Source of the DNA: Novosphingobium aureum
GTDB taxonomy: Bacteria; Pseudomonadota; Alphaproteobacteria; Sphingomonadales; Sphingomonadaceae
Assembly (NCBI RefSeq): GCF_015865035.1
Contig: NZ_JADZGI010000002.1
Location: forward strand, 310,001 to 374,000
DNA length: 64,000 nt
Reading direction: 5' to 3'
Below, in pieces: positions 49,120-57,889 of the stretch. Every line of letters starts with the position of its first letter. Position 1 is the stretch's first letter. Below the pieces are notes generated by a model. It was not told where the DNA came from and searched no databases. It saw only the letters and a program-made list of their open reading frames with translations. The translations under genes were made by a program, and so were the position numbers.

Positions 49120-49139
49120 CCGGCTCGGGCCTCCATCCT
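49120..49139. repeat. attR, 20-bp direct repeat
   Basis: Identical to 38452-38471. Flanking bases differ on both sides, which fixes the repeat at 20 bp. Confidence 0.92.
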
Positions 49140-49245
49140 CACTACATTCTGATCGAAGCACGACGCGCCATGCACTGCATGAGCGCGCGAAGTCGTATGT
49201 GCCGTTCACGCGTAACGCTGTGACCGCCGAGACCGGTTCCCCATA

Positions 49246-49284
49246 CGAAAAAAGCCGCCCGACACTGGCCGGACGGCTTTTTCG
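49246..49284 (-). terminator. Terminator of the MFS gene
   Basis: AAAAAGCCGCCC (49249-49260) pairs with GGACGGCTTTTT (49271-49282) with one mismatch. On the minus strand the stem ends in TTTTTT, 20 bases past the stop. Confidence 0.85.
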
Positions 49285-49304
49285 ATCAGGCAGATGCCTG
49301 CCGC

Positions 49305-50639
49305 TTACTTGCGGCTGGCAAGCTCGCGATTGAGCCACAGGGCCAGCAGCGTCGCGATCGCACCCGAGAACAGATACGCACCCGAGGCAAGCAGGCCGAA
49401 GTTGGCCGAGAGCAGCAGCGCGGCCAGCGGCGCGAAGCCTGCACCGAACAGCCATGCAAGGTCGCTGGTCAGCGCCGAGCCGGTGTAGCGGTGCTCGGTC
49501 GCGAAGCCGGTGGCGACAACACCCGAGGACTGGCCGAAGGCGAGGCCGAGCAGGATGAAGCCGAGCACCATGAACAGGATCTCGCCGAACATGCCCCCGT
49601 CGAGCAGCATGGGAGCGAAGCCCGAGAACACGGCGATACCCACCGCGCACGAACCAAGCAGCGTACGGCGACCGAACTTGTCGGCAAGGTAACCCGAAGC
49701 CAGCACCGCGACCACGCCGAAGGCTGCCGCGACGGCCTCGATCAGCAGGAAGCTGATCGGCGTGTCGGCGGTGAACAGGAACACCCAGGACAGCGGGAAA
49801 ACGGTGACCATGTGGAACAGCGCGAAGCTGGCGAGCGGCGCGAAGGCACCGATCACGATGGTCTTCCATTCGTCGCGGATGGTCGATGCCACGCTGACCG
49901 CCTGGAGGTCGCGCGACTGGAACAGGTGCTCGAACTCCTCGGTGACCACGATGCGCAGGCGAGCGAAGAGCGCCACCACGTTGATCGCGAAAGCAACGAA
50001 GAAGGGATAGCGCCAGCCCCAGTCGAGGAAGTCCTCGGCGGGCAGCGAAGCGACCATGAAGGCGAACAGCGCGCTCGCGACCATCAGTCCGAACGGCGCA
50101 CCGAGCTGCGGGACCATCGCGTACCAGCCGCGCTTTTCCTCGGGCGCATTGAGCGCGAGCAGCGAAGCGAGGCCGTCCCAGGTACCCCCGAGCGCGAAGC
50201 CCTGACCCAGACGAAACAGCGCCAGCAGCCAGATCGCGGTGTTACCCGCGCTGTCGTAGGACGGCAGGAACGCGATCGCCGCAGTCGAACCGCCGAGCAT
50301 GAACAGCGCGATCGTCAGCTTGGTCCCGCGCCCATAGGCCCGGTCGATCATCATGAAGAAGAGCGAACCGAACGGACGTGCGACGAAGGCCAGCGCGAAG
50401 ATCGCGAAGGAGTAGATCGTGCCGGTCAGCGCATCGACGAAGGGGAAGAACAGTGCCGGGAACACCAGCACCGAGGCGATGCCGTAGACGAAGAAGTCGA
50501 AGAACTCTGAGGTACGTCCGATGATCACGCCGATCGAGATCTCGCCGGGCGAGATTTCGTGGCGCGCCTTGAAAATCGGAAGCCCGAGTTCATCGCGGGT
50601 CGGGGTGGAAGTGCTCATCTCGGTATTCGCGGCCTTCAT
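49305..50639 (-). CDS. MFS transporter (metabolite:H+ symporter type)
   Basis: A 444-residue permease with about 12 hydrophobic helices. GVIIGRTSEFFDFFVYGIA (helix 1) and RAYGRGTKLT-type loop 2-3, then GRRTLLGS in the loop between helices 8 and 9, fit the MHS/sugar-porter MFS subfamily (dicarboxylate, proline-betaine or shikimate transporters). The substrate is not deducible. The methionine at 50639 is chosen over upstream frames. It is divergent from the cyo operon. Confidence 0.82.
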   Translation of the reverse strand: MKAANTEMSTSTPTRDELGLPIFKARHEISPGEISIGVIIGRTSEFFDFFVYGIASVLVFPALFFPFVDALTGTIYSFAIFALAFVARPFGSLFFMMIDRAYGRGTKLTIALFMLGGSTAAIAFLPSYDSAGNTAIWLLALFRLGQGFALGGTWDGLASLLALNAPEEKRGWYAMVPQLGAPFGLMVASALFAFMVASLPAEDFLDWGWRYPFFVAFAINVVALFARLRIVVTEEFEHLFQSRDLQAVSVASTIRDEWKTIVIGAFAPLASFALFHMVTVFPLSWVFLFTADTPISFLLIEAVAAAFGVVAVLASGYLADKFGRRTLLGSCAVGIAVFSGFAPMLLDGGMFGEILFMVLGFILLGLAFGQSSGVVATGFATEHRYTGSALTSDLAWLFGAGFAPLAALLLSANFGLLASGAYLFSGAIATLLALWLNRELASRK

Positions 50640-50833
50640 TATCCAGGTCCCGGCAGTGGTCCGGTCCTTGCTGCACGGGATCGTGTGCCAAGGCCCGTCG
50701 CGGGACGAATCAAAGGCGGACGCAAGGCGCGCCCGTTCGGAGTTATCGCGCCCTATCGTCATTGATCGCGATCAAGGGGATTGGACAAAATGTCCTATGT
50801 TCGCATTCGCAGCACGGTCCTAGGCGACGCGTC

Positions 50834-52105
50834 ATGCGCTCTCCCGAGTCCCGAAAGATGCCGCGCCTTCCTGCCGCGCTGGCCCGAGCCCCTGTCGCCC
50901 GTACTGCTGCCGCACTGGCACTGACGGGCGCCCTTTCAGCCTGCAACACCGTCGTGCTCAAGCCGGCCGGTGACGTCGCGCAGCAGCAAGGCGACCTCGT
51001 CGTGATATCGACGGTCCTGATGCTGCTGATCGTCGCTCCGGTGATGCTCGCGGTCGCGGTGTTCGCCTGGCGCTACCGCGCCTCGAACACCGAAGCCAAG
51101 TACGAGCCGGACTGGGATCACTCGACCCAGCTCGAACTGCTCATCTGGGCCGCGCCACTGCTGATCATCATCTGCCTCGGCGCGCTGACCTGGACCAGCA
51201 CGCACCTGCTCGACCCCTACCGCACGATCGGTCGCATCGACGACAAGACCCCGCTCGCCTCCGACGTGAAGCCGCTCGAGGTGGACGTCGTCGCGCTCGA
51301 CTGGAAGTGGCTGTTCATCTACCCCGAACAGGGCATCGCCACGGTCAACGAACTGGTCGTTCCCACCGGTCGCCCGCTGCAGTTCCGCATCACCGCCTCG
51401 AGCGTGATGAACTCGTTCTACGTTCCCGCGATGGCCGGCCAGATTTATGCCATGCCCGGCATGGAGACCCGCCTGCACGCGGTGATGAACAAGACCGGCG
51501 ACGACTTCGTCGGCTTCTCGGCGAACTACTCGGGCGCGGGCTTCTCGGGCATGCGCTTCAACACCCGCTCGGTGACCGAGGCCGATTTCGCCGCCTGGGC
51601 TTCCTCGGTCAAGGCAGGCGACGACAAGTCCGCTGCCGGTGCCCTCGATGCCGCGACCTATCTCGAACTCGAGAAGCCGAGCGAGAACACCCCGGTCATG
51701 CACTATGCCAATGTCGATGCCGACCTGTTCGGCAAGGTCGTCGACCTTTGTGTCGAGCCCGGCAAGATGTGCATGAGCGAGATGATGGCGATCGACGCAC
51801 GCGGCGGCCTCGGCAAGGCCGGCATCCGCAACGTCGAGATGTTGACTTACGACAAGTACGGCCGCGATGCCGCCACGAGCGCCACCGCGAACCCGTCCGC
51901 AGCCGTCCAGCGCGAGCTGGCCTGGGTCCGCGCCCTGTGCAAGCAGGCGCCCGGCAGCGTGATCGACAATACCGTCGAGGCGCCCTCGGACCTCAGCGCG
52001 CTCTCGGGCTCGGACCTCAAGGCTCCGCAGTCCATTTCGCTCAACGGCCGCGAGGCCGACGCCGCGAGCACCCCGGCTCGCCCCTCCTCGATTACCCGGA
52101 ACTGA
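50834..52105 (+). CDS. cyoA: Ubiquinol oxidase subunit II
   Basis: A 423-residue lipoprotein subunit II of a heme-copper quinol oxidase. The signal ends in a lipobox-like LTGALSAC (Cys about residue 37). Two membrane helices (about 58-80 and 103-122) and a cupredoxin-like domain follow. The CuA ligand motif is absent: the position reads SANYSGAGFSGM instead of a CxxxC-H-M set, so electrons come from quinol. VDVVALDWKWLFIYPEQGI is typical of CyoA. It starts the cyo operon. Confidence 0.92.
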   Translation: MRSPESRKMPRLPAALARAPVARTAAALALTGALSACNTVVLKPAGDVAQQQGDLVVISTVLMLLIVAPVMLAVAVFAWRYRASNTEAKYEPDWDHSTQLELLIWAAPLLIIICLGALTWTSTHLLDPYRTIGRIDDKTPLASDVKPLEVDVVALDWKWLFIYPEQGIATVNELVVPTGRPLQFRITASSVMNSFYVPAMAGQIYAMPGMETRLHAVMNKTGDDFVGFSANYSGAGFSGMRFNTRSVTEADFAAWASSVKAGDDKSAAGALDAATYLELEKPSENTPVMHYANVDADLFGKVVDLCVEPGKMCMSEMMAIDARGGLGKAGIRNVEMLTYDKYGRDAATSATANPSAAVQRELAWVRALCKQAPGSVIDNTVEAPSDLSALSGSDLKAPQSISLNGREADAASTPARPSSITRN

Positions 52106-52112
52106 TAGCACC

Positions 52113-54122
52113 ATGGCCATCGAAGCCGTAGATCATTCGCACTGGAGCCCCTTGCTGGGCCGCCTGTGGTGGGACGCGATCCCGCCCGACCCGATCGTTT
52201 GGGCCACTTTTGCCGGCGTCATGGTGGGCGGTATCGCCCTCGTCGCCGCCCTCACCTACTTCAAGGTCTGGGGCTACCTGTGGAAGGAGTGGTTCACCAG
52301 CGTGGACCACAAGAAGATCGGGATCATGTACATGATCCTGGGTCTGGTCATGTTCGTGCGCGGCTTTGCCGACGCGATCATGATGCGTCTCCAGCAGGCC
52401 ATGGCCTTCAACGGCAGCGAGGGGTATCTCAACTCGCACCACTTCGACCAGGTCTTCACCGCGCACGGCGTGATCATGATCTTCTTCGCCGCGATGCCGT
52501 TCGTGACCGGGTTCATGAACTACGTCGTGCCGCTGCAGATCGGCGCGCGCGACGTCAGCTTCCCGTTCCTGAACAACTTCAGCTTCTGGATGACGGCCTC
52601 GGGCGCGGCGCTGATCATGGCCTCGCTGTTCATCGGCGAGTTCGGGCAGACCGGCTGGCTGGCCTATCCCCCGCTTTCGGGGATTGCCTATAGCCCCTAC
52701 GTGGGTGTCGACTACTGGATCTGGTCATTGCAGATCGCAGGCGTCGGGACGCTGCTCTCGGGCGTCAACCTGATCTGTACCATCGTCAAGATGCGTGCGC
52801 CCGGCATGAACATGATGAAGATGCCCGTCTTCACCTGGACCGCGCTTTGCACCAACATCCTGATCGTCGCTGCCTTCCCGGTCCTCACCGCGGTGCTGAC
52901 GATGCTCTCGATGGACCGCTATCTCGGCTTCAACTTCTTCACGAACGACTTTGGCGGCAGCGCCATGATGTACGTGAACCTGATCTGGATCTGGGGTCAC
53001 CCCGAGGTCTACATCCTCATCCTGCCGGTCTTCGGCATCTTCTCCGAGATCGTCTCGACCTTCTGCGGCAAGCGCCTGTTCGGCTACACCTCGATGGTCT
53101 ACGCGACGATGGTCATCACCATCCTCTCGTACCTCGTGTGGCTGCACCACTTCTTCACGATGGGTTCGGGCGCGAGCGTCAACTCGTTCTTCGGCATCAC
53201 CACCATGGTGATCTCGATCCCGACCGGCGCGAAGCTGTTCAACTGGCTCTTCACCATGTACCGCGGCCGCATCCGCTTCGAGCTGCCGATGATGTGGACC
53301 GTCGCGTTCATGCTGACCTTCACGGTCGGCGGCATGACCGGCGTGCTGCTCGCCGTTCCCCCCGCCGACTTCGTGCTGCACAACTCGCTGTTCCTGATCG
53401 CCCACTTCCATAACGTGATCATCGGCGGTGTTGTCTTCGGCGTCTTTGCCGGCATCAACTTCTGGTTCCCCAAGGCCTTCGGCTTCAAGCTGCACGAAGG
53501 CTGGGGCAAGCTGAGCTTCTGGTGCTGGGTCGTGGGCTTCTGGTTCGCGTTCATGCCGCTCTACGTGCTCGGCCTCATGGGCGTCACCCGCCGCATGCGC
53601 GTGTTCGACGACCCGAGCCTGCAGATCTGGTTCGTGATCGCCGCCTTTGGTGCGGTCCTGATCGCAGCCGGTATCGGTTCCTTCGTCGTGCAGATCGCCT
53701 GGTCGATCTGGAAGCGCGACGAGCTCAAGGTCGACGGCGACCCCTGGGGCGGCCGTACCCTCGAGTGGTCGACCACCTCGCCGCCGCCGCACTACAACTT
53801 CGCGTTCACCCCGGTGATCCACGAGATCGACGCCTGGGACGACATGAAGCGCTGCGGCACCCCGCGTCCGACCAAGGGCTTCCTCTCGATCCACATGCCC
53901 CGGAACACGGGCGCCGGCATCATCATCGGCGGCATCGCCACGGTGTTCGGCTTCGCGATGATCTGGCAGATCTGGTGGCTCTCGGCGCTGACCTTCCTCG
54001 GCATGATCGGCTACGCGATCTTCCATACCTTCAACTACGATCGCGACTACTACATCCCCGCGGATGAAGTGGCCGAGACCGAAGCGGCGGCCAAAGGCCA
54101 GCCCGTGATCGCGGGAGCCTGA
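52113..54122 (+). CDS. cyoB: Ubiquinol oxidase subunit I
   Basis: A 669-residue catalytic subunit, bo3 type, with about 15 helices. Heme/copper ligands are in HGVIMIFFAAMPF, WGHPEVYILILP and WLHHFFTMG, plus HFHNVIIGG near residue 430. The ubiquinol-binding set of E. coli CyoB (Arg71, Asp75, His98, Gln101) is conserved here as Arg83, Asp87, His110 and Gln113. That supports quinol oxidase and a proton-pumping enzyme. Confidence 0.96.
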   Translation: MAIEAVDHSHWSPLLGRLWWDAIPPDPIVWATFAGVMVGGIALVAALTYFKVWGYLWKEWFTSVDHKKIGIMYMILGLVMFVRGFADAIMMRLQQAMAFNGSEGYLNSHHFDQVFTAHGVIMIFFAAMPFVTGFMNYVVPLQIGARDVSFPFLNNFSFWMTASGAALIMASLFIGEFGQTGWLAYPPLSGIAYSPYVGVDYWIWSLQIAGVGTLLSGVNLICTIVKMRAPGMNMMKMPVFTWTALCTNILIVAAFPVLTAVLTMLSMDRYLGFNFFTNDFGGSAMMYVNLIWIWGHPEVYILILPVFGIFSEIVSTFCGKRLFGYTSMVYATMVITILSYLVWLHHFFTMGSGASVNSFFGITTMVISIPTGAKLFNWLFTMYRGRIRFELPMMWTVAFMLTFTVGGMTGVLLAVPPADFVLHNSLFLIAHFHNVIIGGVVFGVFAGINFWFPKAFGFKLHEGWGKLSFWCWVVGFWFAFMPLYVLGLMGVTRRMRVFDDPSLQIWFVIAAFGAVLIAAGIGSFVVQIAWSIWKRDELKVDGDPWGGRTLEWSTTSPPPHYNFAFTPVIHEIDAWDDMKRCGTPRPTKGFLSIHMPRNTGAGIIIGGIATVFGFAMIWQIWWLSALTFLGMIGYAIFHTFNYDRDYYIPADEVAETEAAAKGQPVIAGA

Positions 54123-54125
54123 GCC

Positions 54126-54785
54126 ATGACCGCCACCACGATGGACACCATGAGCAACCAGCCCAAGCCGACCGCGAGCCCCGAGCAGCTCACTGCGGCC
54201 TTCTACGAGCTCGAGCCGCATCATCACCCCGAAGGCGCCAGCACCATGCTGGGCTTCTGGATCTACCTGATGAGCGACTGCCTCATCTTCGCGATGCTCT
54301 TCGCGGCCTATGGCGTGCTCGGCGGCAACTTCGCCGCCGGGCCCGGCCCCAAGGACCTCTTCGAGCTGCCGCTGATCGCGGTGAACACGGCCATGCTGCT
54401 GTTCTCCTCGATCACCTACGGCTTCGCGATGCTGGCGATGGAGAAGAACAAGGCCGGTGCCACCCAGCTGTGGCTGCTGGTCACCGCCGTGTTCGGTGCC
54501 TGCTTCCTGGGCATCGAGCTCTACGAGTTCACGCACCTCATCCACGAGGGCGCGACGCCGATGCGCTCGGGCTTCCTCACCGCGTTCTTCTCGCTGGTGG
54601 GTACGCACGGTCTGCACGTCACCTTCGGCCTGATCTGGCTGTTCACGCTGGTCGTGCAGATCTCGAAGAAGGGTCTCATCCCGGCCAACAAGCGCCGCCT
54701 GATGTGCCTCTCGCTGTTCTGGCACTTCCTCGACGTCATCTGGATCGGCGTCTTCACCTTCGTATACCTGATGGGAATGCTGTGA
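54126..54785 (+). CDS. cyoC: Ubiquinol oxidase subunit III
   Basis: A 219-residue subunit with five hydrophobic helices. FYELEPHHHPEGASTMLGFW precedes the first helix, and GTHGLHVTFGLIWLF is a family signature. It ends TGATG with the cyoD start. Confidence 0.95.
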   Translation: MTATTMDTMSNQPKPTASPEQLTAAFYELEPHHHPEGASTMLGFWIYLMSDCLIFAMLFAAYGVLGGNFAAGPGPKDLFELPLIAVNTAMLLFSSITYGFAMLAMEKNKAGATQLWLLVTAVFGACFLGIELYEFTHLIHEGATPMRSGFLTAFFSLVGTHGLHVTFGLIWLFTLVVQISKKGLIPANKRRLMCLSLFWHFLDVIWIGVFTFVYLMGML

Positions 54786-55171
54786 TGAGCAACCACGCCC
54801 ACTCCAACCCGGCCGCGCCCGACAACCACGACGAGCATGGCGGCAGCCACGGTTCGATGCGTGACTACACCATCGGCTTCCTGCTCTCGGTCGTGCTCAC
54901 CGCGATCCCGTTCTGGATCGTCATGACCGGCGCGATCGCCGACCGTCAGAGCGCAGCGCTCGTGCTGATGGCCTTCGCGATCGTGCAGATCGTGGTGCAC
55001 ATGATCTACTTCCTGCACATGAACACCAAGTCGGAGAACGGCTGGACGGTCATGGCGCTGATCTTCACGATCATCATCGTCGTGATTGCCCTGTCCGGAT
55101 CGCTCTGGGTCATGTATCACCTCAATACGAACATGATGCCGATGAGCCACGATATGGGACAGGTACCCTGA
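54785..55171 (+). CDS. cyoD: Cytochrome o ubiquinol oxidase subunit IV
   Basis: A 128-residue subunit. A His-rich polar N-terminus (NHAHSNPAAPDNHDEHGGSH) precedes three helices beginning YTIGFLLSVVLTAIPFWIVM, with HMIYFLHMNTKSENGW between helices 2 and 3. It is the last structural gene of the oxidase. Confidence 0.95.
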   Translation: MSNHAHSNPAAPDNHDEHGGSHGSMRDYTIGFLLSVVLTAIPFWIVMTGAIADRQSAALVLMAFAIVQIVVHMIYFLHMNTKSENGWTVMALIFTIIIVVIALSGSLWVMYHLNTNMMPMSHDMGQVP

Positions 55172-55947
55172 CACCTTCGGGACCAGAGACTGAGACCATC
55201 AACGAAGCGCGGCGGCCCTGGGGGCTCGCCGCGCTTCTCGTTGTGGCCCTGTGCCTGTTCGCGGGACTTGGCTTCTGGCAGGTCCAGCGCCTGCACTGGA
55301 AACACGACCTGATCGCCCGGGTCGACGCGCGGATTCATGCCACCCCCGTCGACATGCCCTCGCCCGATCGCCTGCAGAATGTAGACACGACGACCTTCGA
55401 ATACCTGCGCGTAGAGGCCACCGGTACTTATCGCGCCGAGGCCAGTGCACTGGTGCGTGCGGCGACCGAACTGGGGACCGGCTACTGGGCGATGACGCCG
55501 ATGGACACCGACCAGGGCGAGACACTCTGGATCAACCGCGGCTTCCTGCCCGCGGGCACCGGGCTTTCCACCGCGCGCGCGAGCGTGCCGCTGGGCAAGG
55601 TGACGGTAATCGGCCTACTGCGCCCGAGCGAACCGGATGGCAGCCTCCTTCAGGCCAACCGGCCCGCCGACGACCGCTGGTATTCGCGCGATGTTATGGC
55701 ACTGAGCGATGCGCGCGCCGTGCAAGAGAGTGTGTTGCCGGTCTTCGTCGACGCCCAGTCGGAACGCTTGACCGCCTCCGCCCCGGCCCGGGCGACGCCG
55801 GCAGGACCCAAACCTGTCCCCGGCCTCACCGTGGTCAACTTTCCCGACAACCACCTTGGCTATGCCATTACCTGGTTCGCGCTGGCCCTGATGTCGGCAG
55901 GCGCAATCGTTCTGGTGTGGCGACGCGCGGGACGGCGCGCTGAGTGA
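55168..55947 (+). CDS. SURF1 family cytochrome oxidase assembly protein
   Basis: A 259-residue SURF1/SURF4-type protein, an oxidase assembly factor linked to heme insertion. The N-terminal helix (WGLAALLVVALCLFAGLGFWQ) is followed by RLHWKHDLIARVDARI, LWINRGFLPAG (family motif), and a C-terminal helix after FPDNHLGYAITWFALAL. The first in-frame GTG (55243) would cut the N-terminal helix in half. No ATG precedes it, so the start is probably CTG at 55168, overlapping the cyoD stop as CTGA. Confidence 0.85.
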   Translation: MTPSGPETETINEARRPWGLAALLVVALCLFAGLGFWQVQRLHWKHDLIARVDARIHATPVDMPSPDRLQNVDTTTFEYLRVEATGTYRAEASALVRAATELGTGYWAMTPMDTDQGETLWINRGFLPAGTGLSTARASVPLGKVTVIGLLRPSEPDGSLLQANRPADDRWYSRDVMALSDARAVQESVLPVFVDAQSERLTASAPARATPAGPKPVPGLTVVNFPDNHLGYAITWFALALMSAGAIVLVWRRAGRRAE

Positions 55948-57242
55948 TGAGCACCGCGCCCGATCCGGCGGCAGCGCATAGCGAGAGCTGGCGCAACGTC
56001 CACTTGCTGATGCAGCTGCGCTGGGTCGCGGTGATCGGGCAATTGGTCACCATCGTCGCGGTCACCCAGGTGCTCGCCGTACGCCTGCCGGTCGGACCGC
56101 TGCTCCTCGCGCCATTGCTGCTCATGGTGATCAACCTCGCCACGGCGACGGTCCTCCACCGGCGCGAGTACTTCCCACAGGCCGAGCTGTTCACGGCGCT
56201 GCTGATCGACGTCTGCGTACTCGCCTGGCAGCTCTATCATTCGGGCGGCGCGACCAACCCGTTCACCTTCCTCTTCCTGCTCCAGATCGTCATCGGCGCG
56301 GTCATTCTCGAGCCGCGCTGGAGCTGGGCCATTGCCGTTCTGGCGAGCCTCGCGGTGGTCGTTCTGACCTTCGCCTACATCCCGCTCGAACTGCCCGCAC
56401 GCCATCTCGACAATCCCTTCGGGCTCTATCTGCTCGGCAGTCTGTTCTGCTTCGTCCTGACTGCGGGCCTGCTGGTCTTCTTCGTCGTGCGGCTCGACCG
56501 CAACCGGCGCGAGAGCGACGAGGCGCTGGCGCAGCTTCGCCGCCATGCCGCGGAAGAGGACCATATCATCCGCATGGGTCTGCTCGCGTCGGGGGCGGCG
56601 CACGAACTGGGCACCCCGCTATCGCTGATATCGGTGGTGCTCGGCGACTGGGCCCGCCTGCCCCAGCTCGCGGACAACGCGGAAATGGCCGTCGACCTGC
56701 ATGACATGCGCACCGAGCTGGAACGCTGCAAGACGATCGTCAGCGGCATCCTCATGTCGGCGGGTGAAATGCGGGGCGAAAACCCGGCCGTCACCACCGT
56801 GCGCACCCTGTTCCGCGAAATGGTCGATGAATGGCAGGGCCGCCGGCACGCAGAGCTGCGCTTCATCGACGAATTCGGGGACGACCTCGCCATCGTCGCC
56901 GACCCCGGCCTGCGCCAGGTCATCGGCAACGTGATCGACAACGCGCAGGAAGTGTCGCCCGACCTGGTCGAGATCGAGATCACACGTGTGGGTGGCGATC
57001 TCGAGGTCACGGTTCGCGACCGCGGACCGGGTTTCGCACCCGAGATGCTCGACCGCATCGGCCAGCCCTATTCCTCGACCAAAGGGCGCCCCGGCGGTGG
57101 CCTCGGGCTGTTCCTCGTCGTAAACGTCGTGCGCAAGCTGGGCGGACGGGTTCTCGTCGAGAACCGCGAAAGGGGCGGAGCCGAAGTTCGACTGGTGCTC
57201 CCGCTCAAGGCCCTGGCGCTGAGCATGGACGATCTCGCATGA
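55947..57242 (+). CDS. regB: Redox-sensing histidine kinase, RegB/PrrB/ActS family
   Basis: A 431-residue sensor kinase. Six N-terminal helices (about 24-182) contain the quinone-binding signature GGATNPF (100-106). The H-box is GAAHELGTPL (His219). A cysteine at 261, 42 residues after the His in ERCKTIV, is close in position to the redox-active Cys of RegB (His225/Cys265). ATPase boxes follow: NVIDNAQE (N), DRGPGF (G1) and GGGLGLFL (G2). It overlaps SURF1 (TGATG) and regA (ATGA), so kinase and oxidase are in one coupled run. Confidence 0.93.
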   Translation: MSTAPDPAAAHSESWRNVHLLMQLRWVAVIGQLVTIVAVTQVLAVRLPVGPLLLAPLLLMVINLATATVLHRREYFPQAELFTALLIDVCVLAWQLYHSGGATNPFTFLFLLQIVIGAVILEPRWSWAIAVLASLAVVVLTFAYIPLELPARHLDNPFGLYLLGSLFCFVLTAGLLVFFVVRLDRNRRESDEALAQLRRHAAEEDHIIRMGLLASGAAHELGTPLSLISVVLGDWARLPQLADNAEMAVDLHDMRTELERCKTIVSGILMSAGEMRGENPAVTTVRTLFREMVDEWQGRRHAELRFIDEFGDDLAIVADPGLRQVIGNVIDNAQEVSPDLVEIEITRVGGDLEVTVRDRGPGFAPEMLDRIGQPYSSTKGRPGGGLGLFLVVNVVRKLGGRVLVENRERGGAEVRLVLPLKALALSMDDLA

Positions 57243-57814
57243 CCCAAACAACTTCCCCTGTGTCCAACGAGCCCCCCCGGGAGGACGGTCCGCCCCCCTC
57301 GCTCCTGATCGTGGAGGACGATCCGGCCTTCCTGCGCACACTGAGCCGTTCGTTCGAACGTCGTGGCTATACGGTCAGCACGGCGACATCGGCCAGCGAG
57401 GCGGACGAGGTGACCGCGACGCAAGGCTTCGACTACGCGGTGGTCGACCTCAAGCTCGGCAACGATTCTGGCCTTACCGTGGTCCAGTCCCTCCACCAGC
57501 GCTGGCCCGACACCCACATCGTCGTTCTCACCGGCTACGCCAGCATCGCGACCGCGGTCGAGGCGATCAAGCTGGGCGCTGCGCACTATCTCGCCAAACC
57601 CTCCAATTCCGACGACATCGAGGCGGCCTTTCACAGCGTGCAGGGCGATGCCAGCGTACCGGTCGACGGCAGGCGCAGCTCGATCAAGACGCTGGAGTGG
57701 GAATACATCCACCAGACCCTCGTCGAATGCGAATTCAATATTTCCGAGGCCGCCCGCCGGCTGGGGCTGCACCGGCGAACCCTCGCCCGCAAGCTCGAGA
57801 AGCGCCGTATTTAA
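57239..57814 (+). CDS. regA: Redox response regulator, RegA/PrrA/ActR family
   Basis: A 191-residue regulator. The receiver has acidic pocket VEDDPAF (25-31), phosphoacceptor Asp70 (YAVVDLKLG), VVLTGYASI and the Lys in YLAKPSN. A proline-free linker leads to a Fis-type HTH (FNISEAARRLGLHRRTLARK), the family's highly conserved C-terminus. Together with regB it should control respiration genes in response to redox state. Confidence 0.94.
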   Translation: MTQTTSPVSNEPPREDGPPPSLLIVEDDPAFLRTLSRSFERRGYTVSTATSASEADEVTATQGFDYAVVDLKLGNDSGLTVVQSLHQRWPDTHIVVLTGYASIATAVEAIKLGAAHYLAKPSNSDDIEAAFHSVQGDASVPVDGRRSSIKTLEWEYIHQTLVECEFNISEAARRLGLHRRTLARKLEKRRI

Positions 57815-57889
57815 GCGGCGCCCCTCAGGCTTGTTGCCTAGGTGCGGCTCGCTAGGGCTGCCCTAACCCGCAGCTAGTGCCCCGCCGCC

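Larger units (their letters stand above)
38452..49139. mobile_element. 10.7-kb tRNA-Cys-integrated capsid-forming phage satellite (cf-PICI-like)
   Basis: The element is bounded by 20-bp direct repeats, the left one within tRNA-Cys. The integrase is next to the left end. Contents from the right end, mostly minus strand: small ORFs, RepA-like helicase, HNH, TerL, Mnt-like repressor (plus strand), Arc-like repressor, three small proteins, major capsid, protease, portal, connector, a small protein and the integrase. There are no tail, tape-measure, baseplate, holin or endolysin genes, so it cannot be an autonomous tailed phage. This set matches the capsid-forming PICI concept (own capsid and packaging, borrowed tails). 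Helper dependence is an inference. Confidence 0.85.

Noticed and set aside
38452..49139. Intact or recently decayed tailed prophage
   Set aside because: The whole interval between the att repeats is filled by overlapping, intact genes. There is no remnant of tail, lysis or tape-measure genes, so loss by decay is less likely than a satellite.
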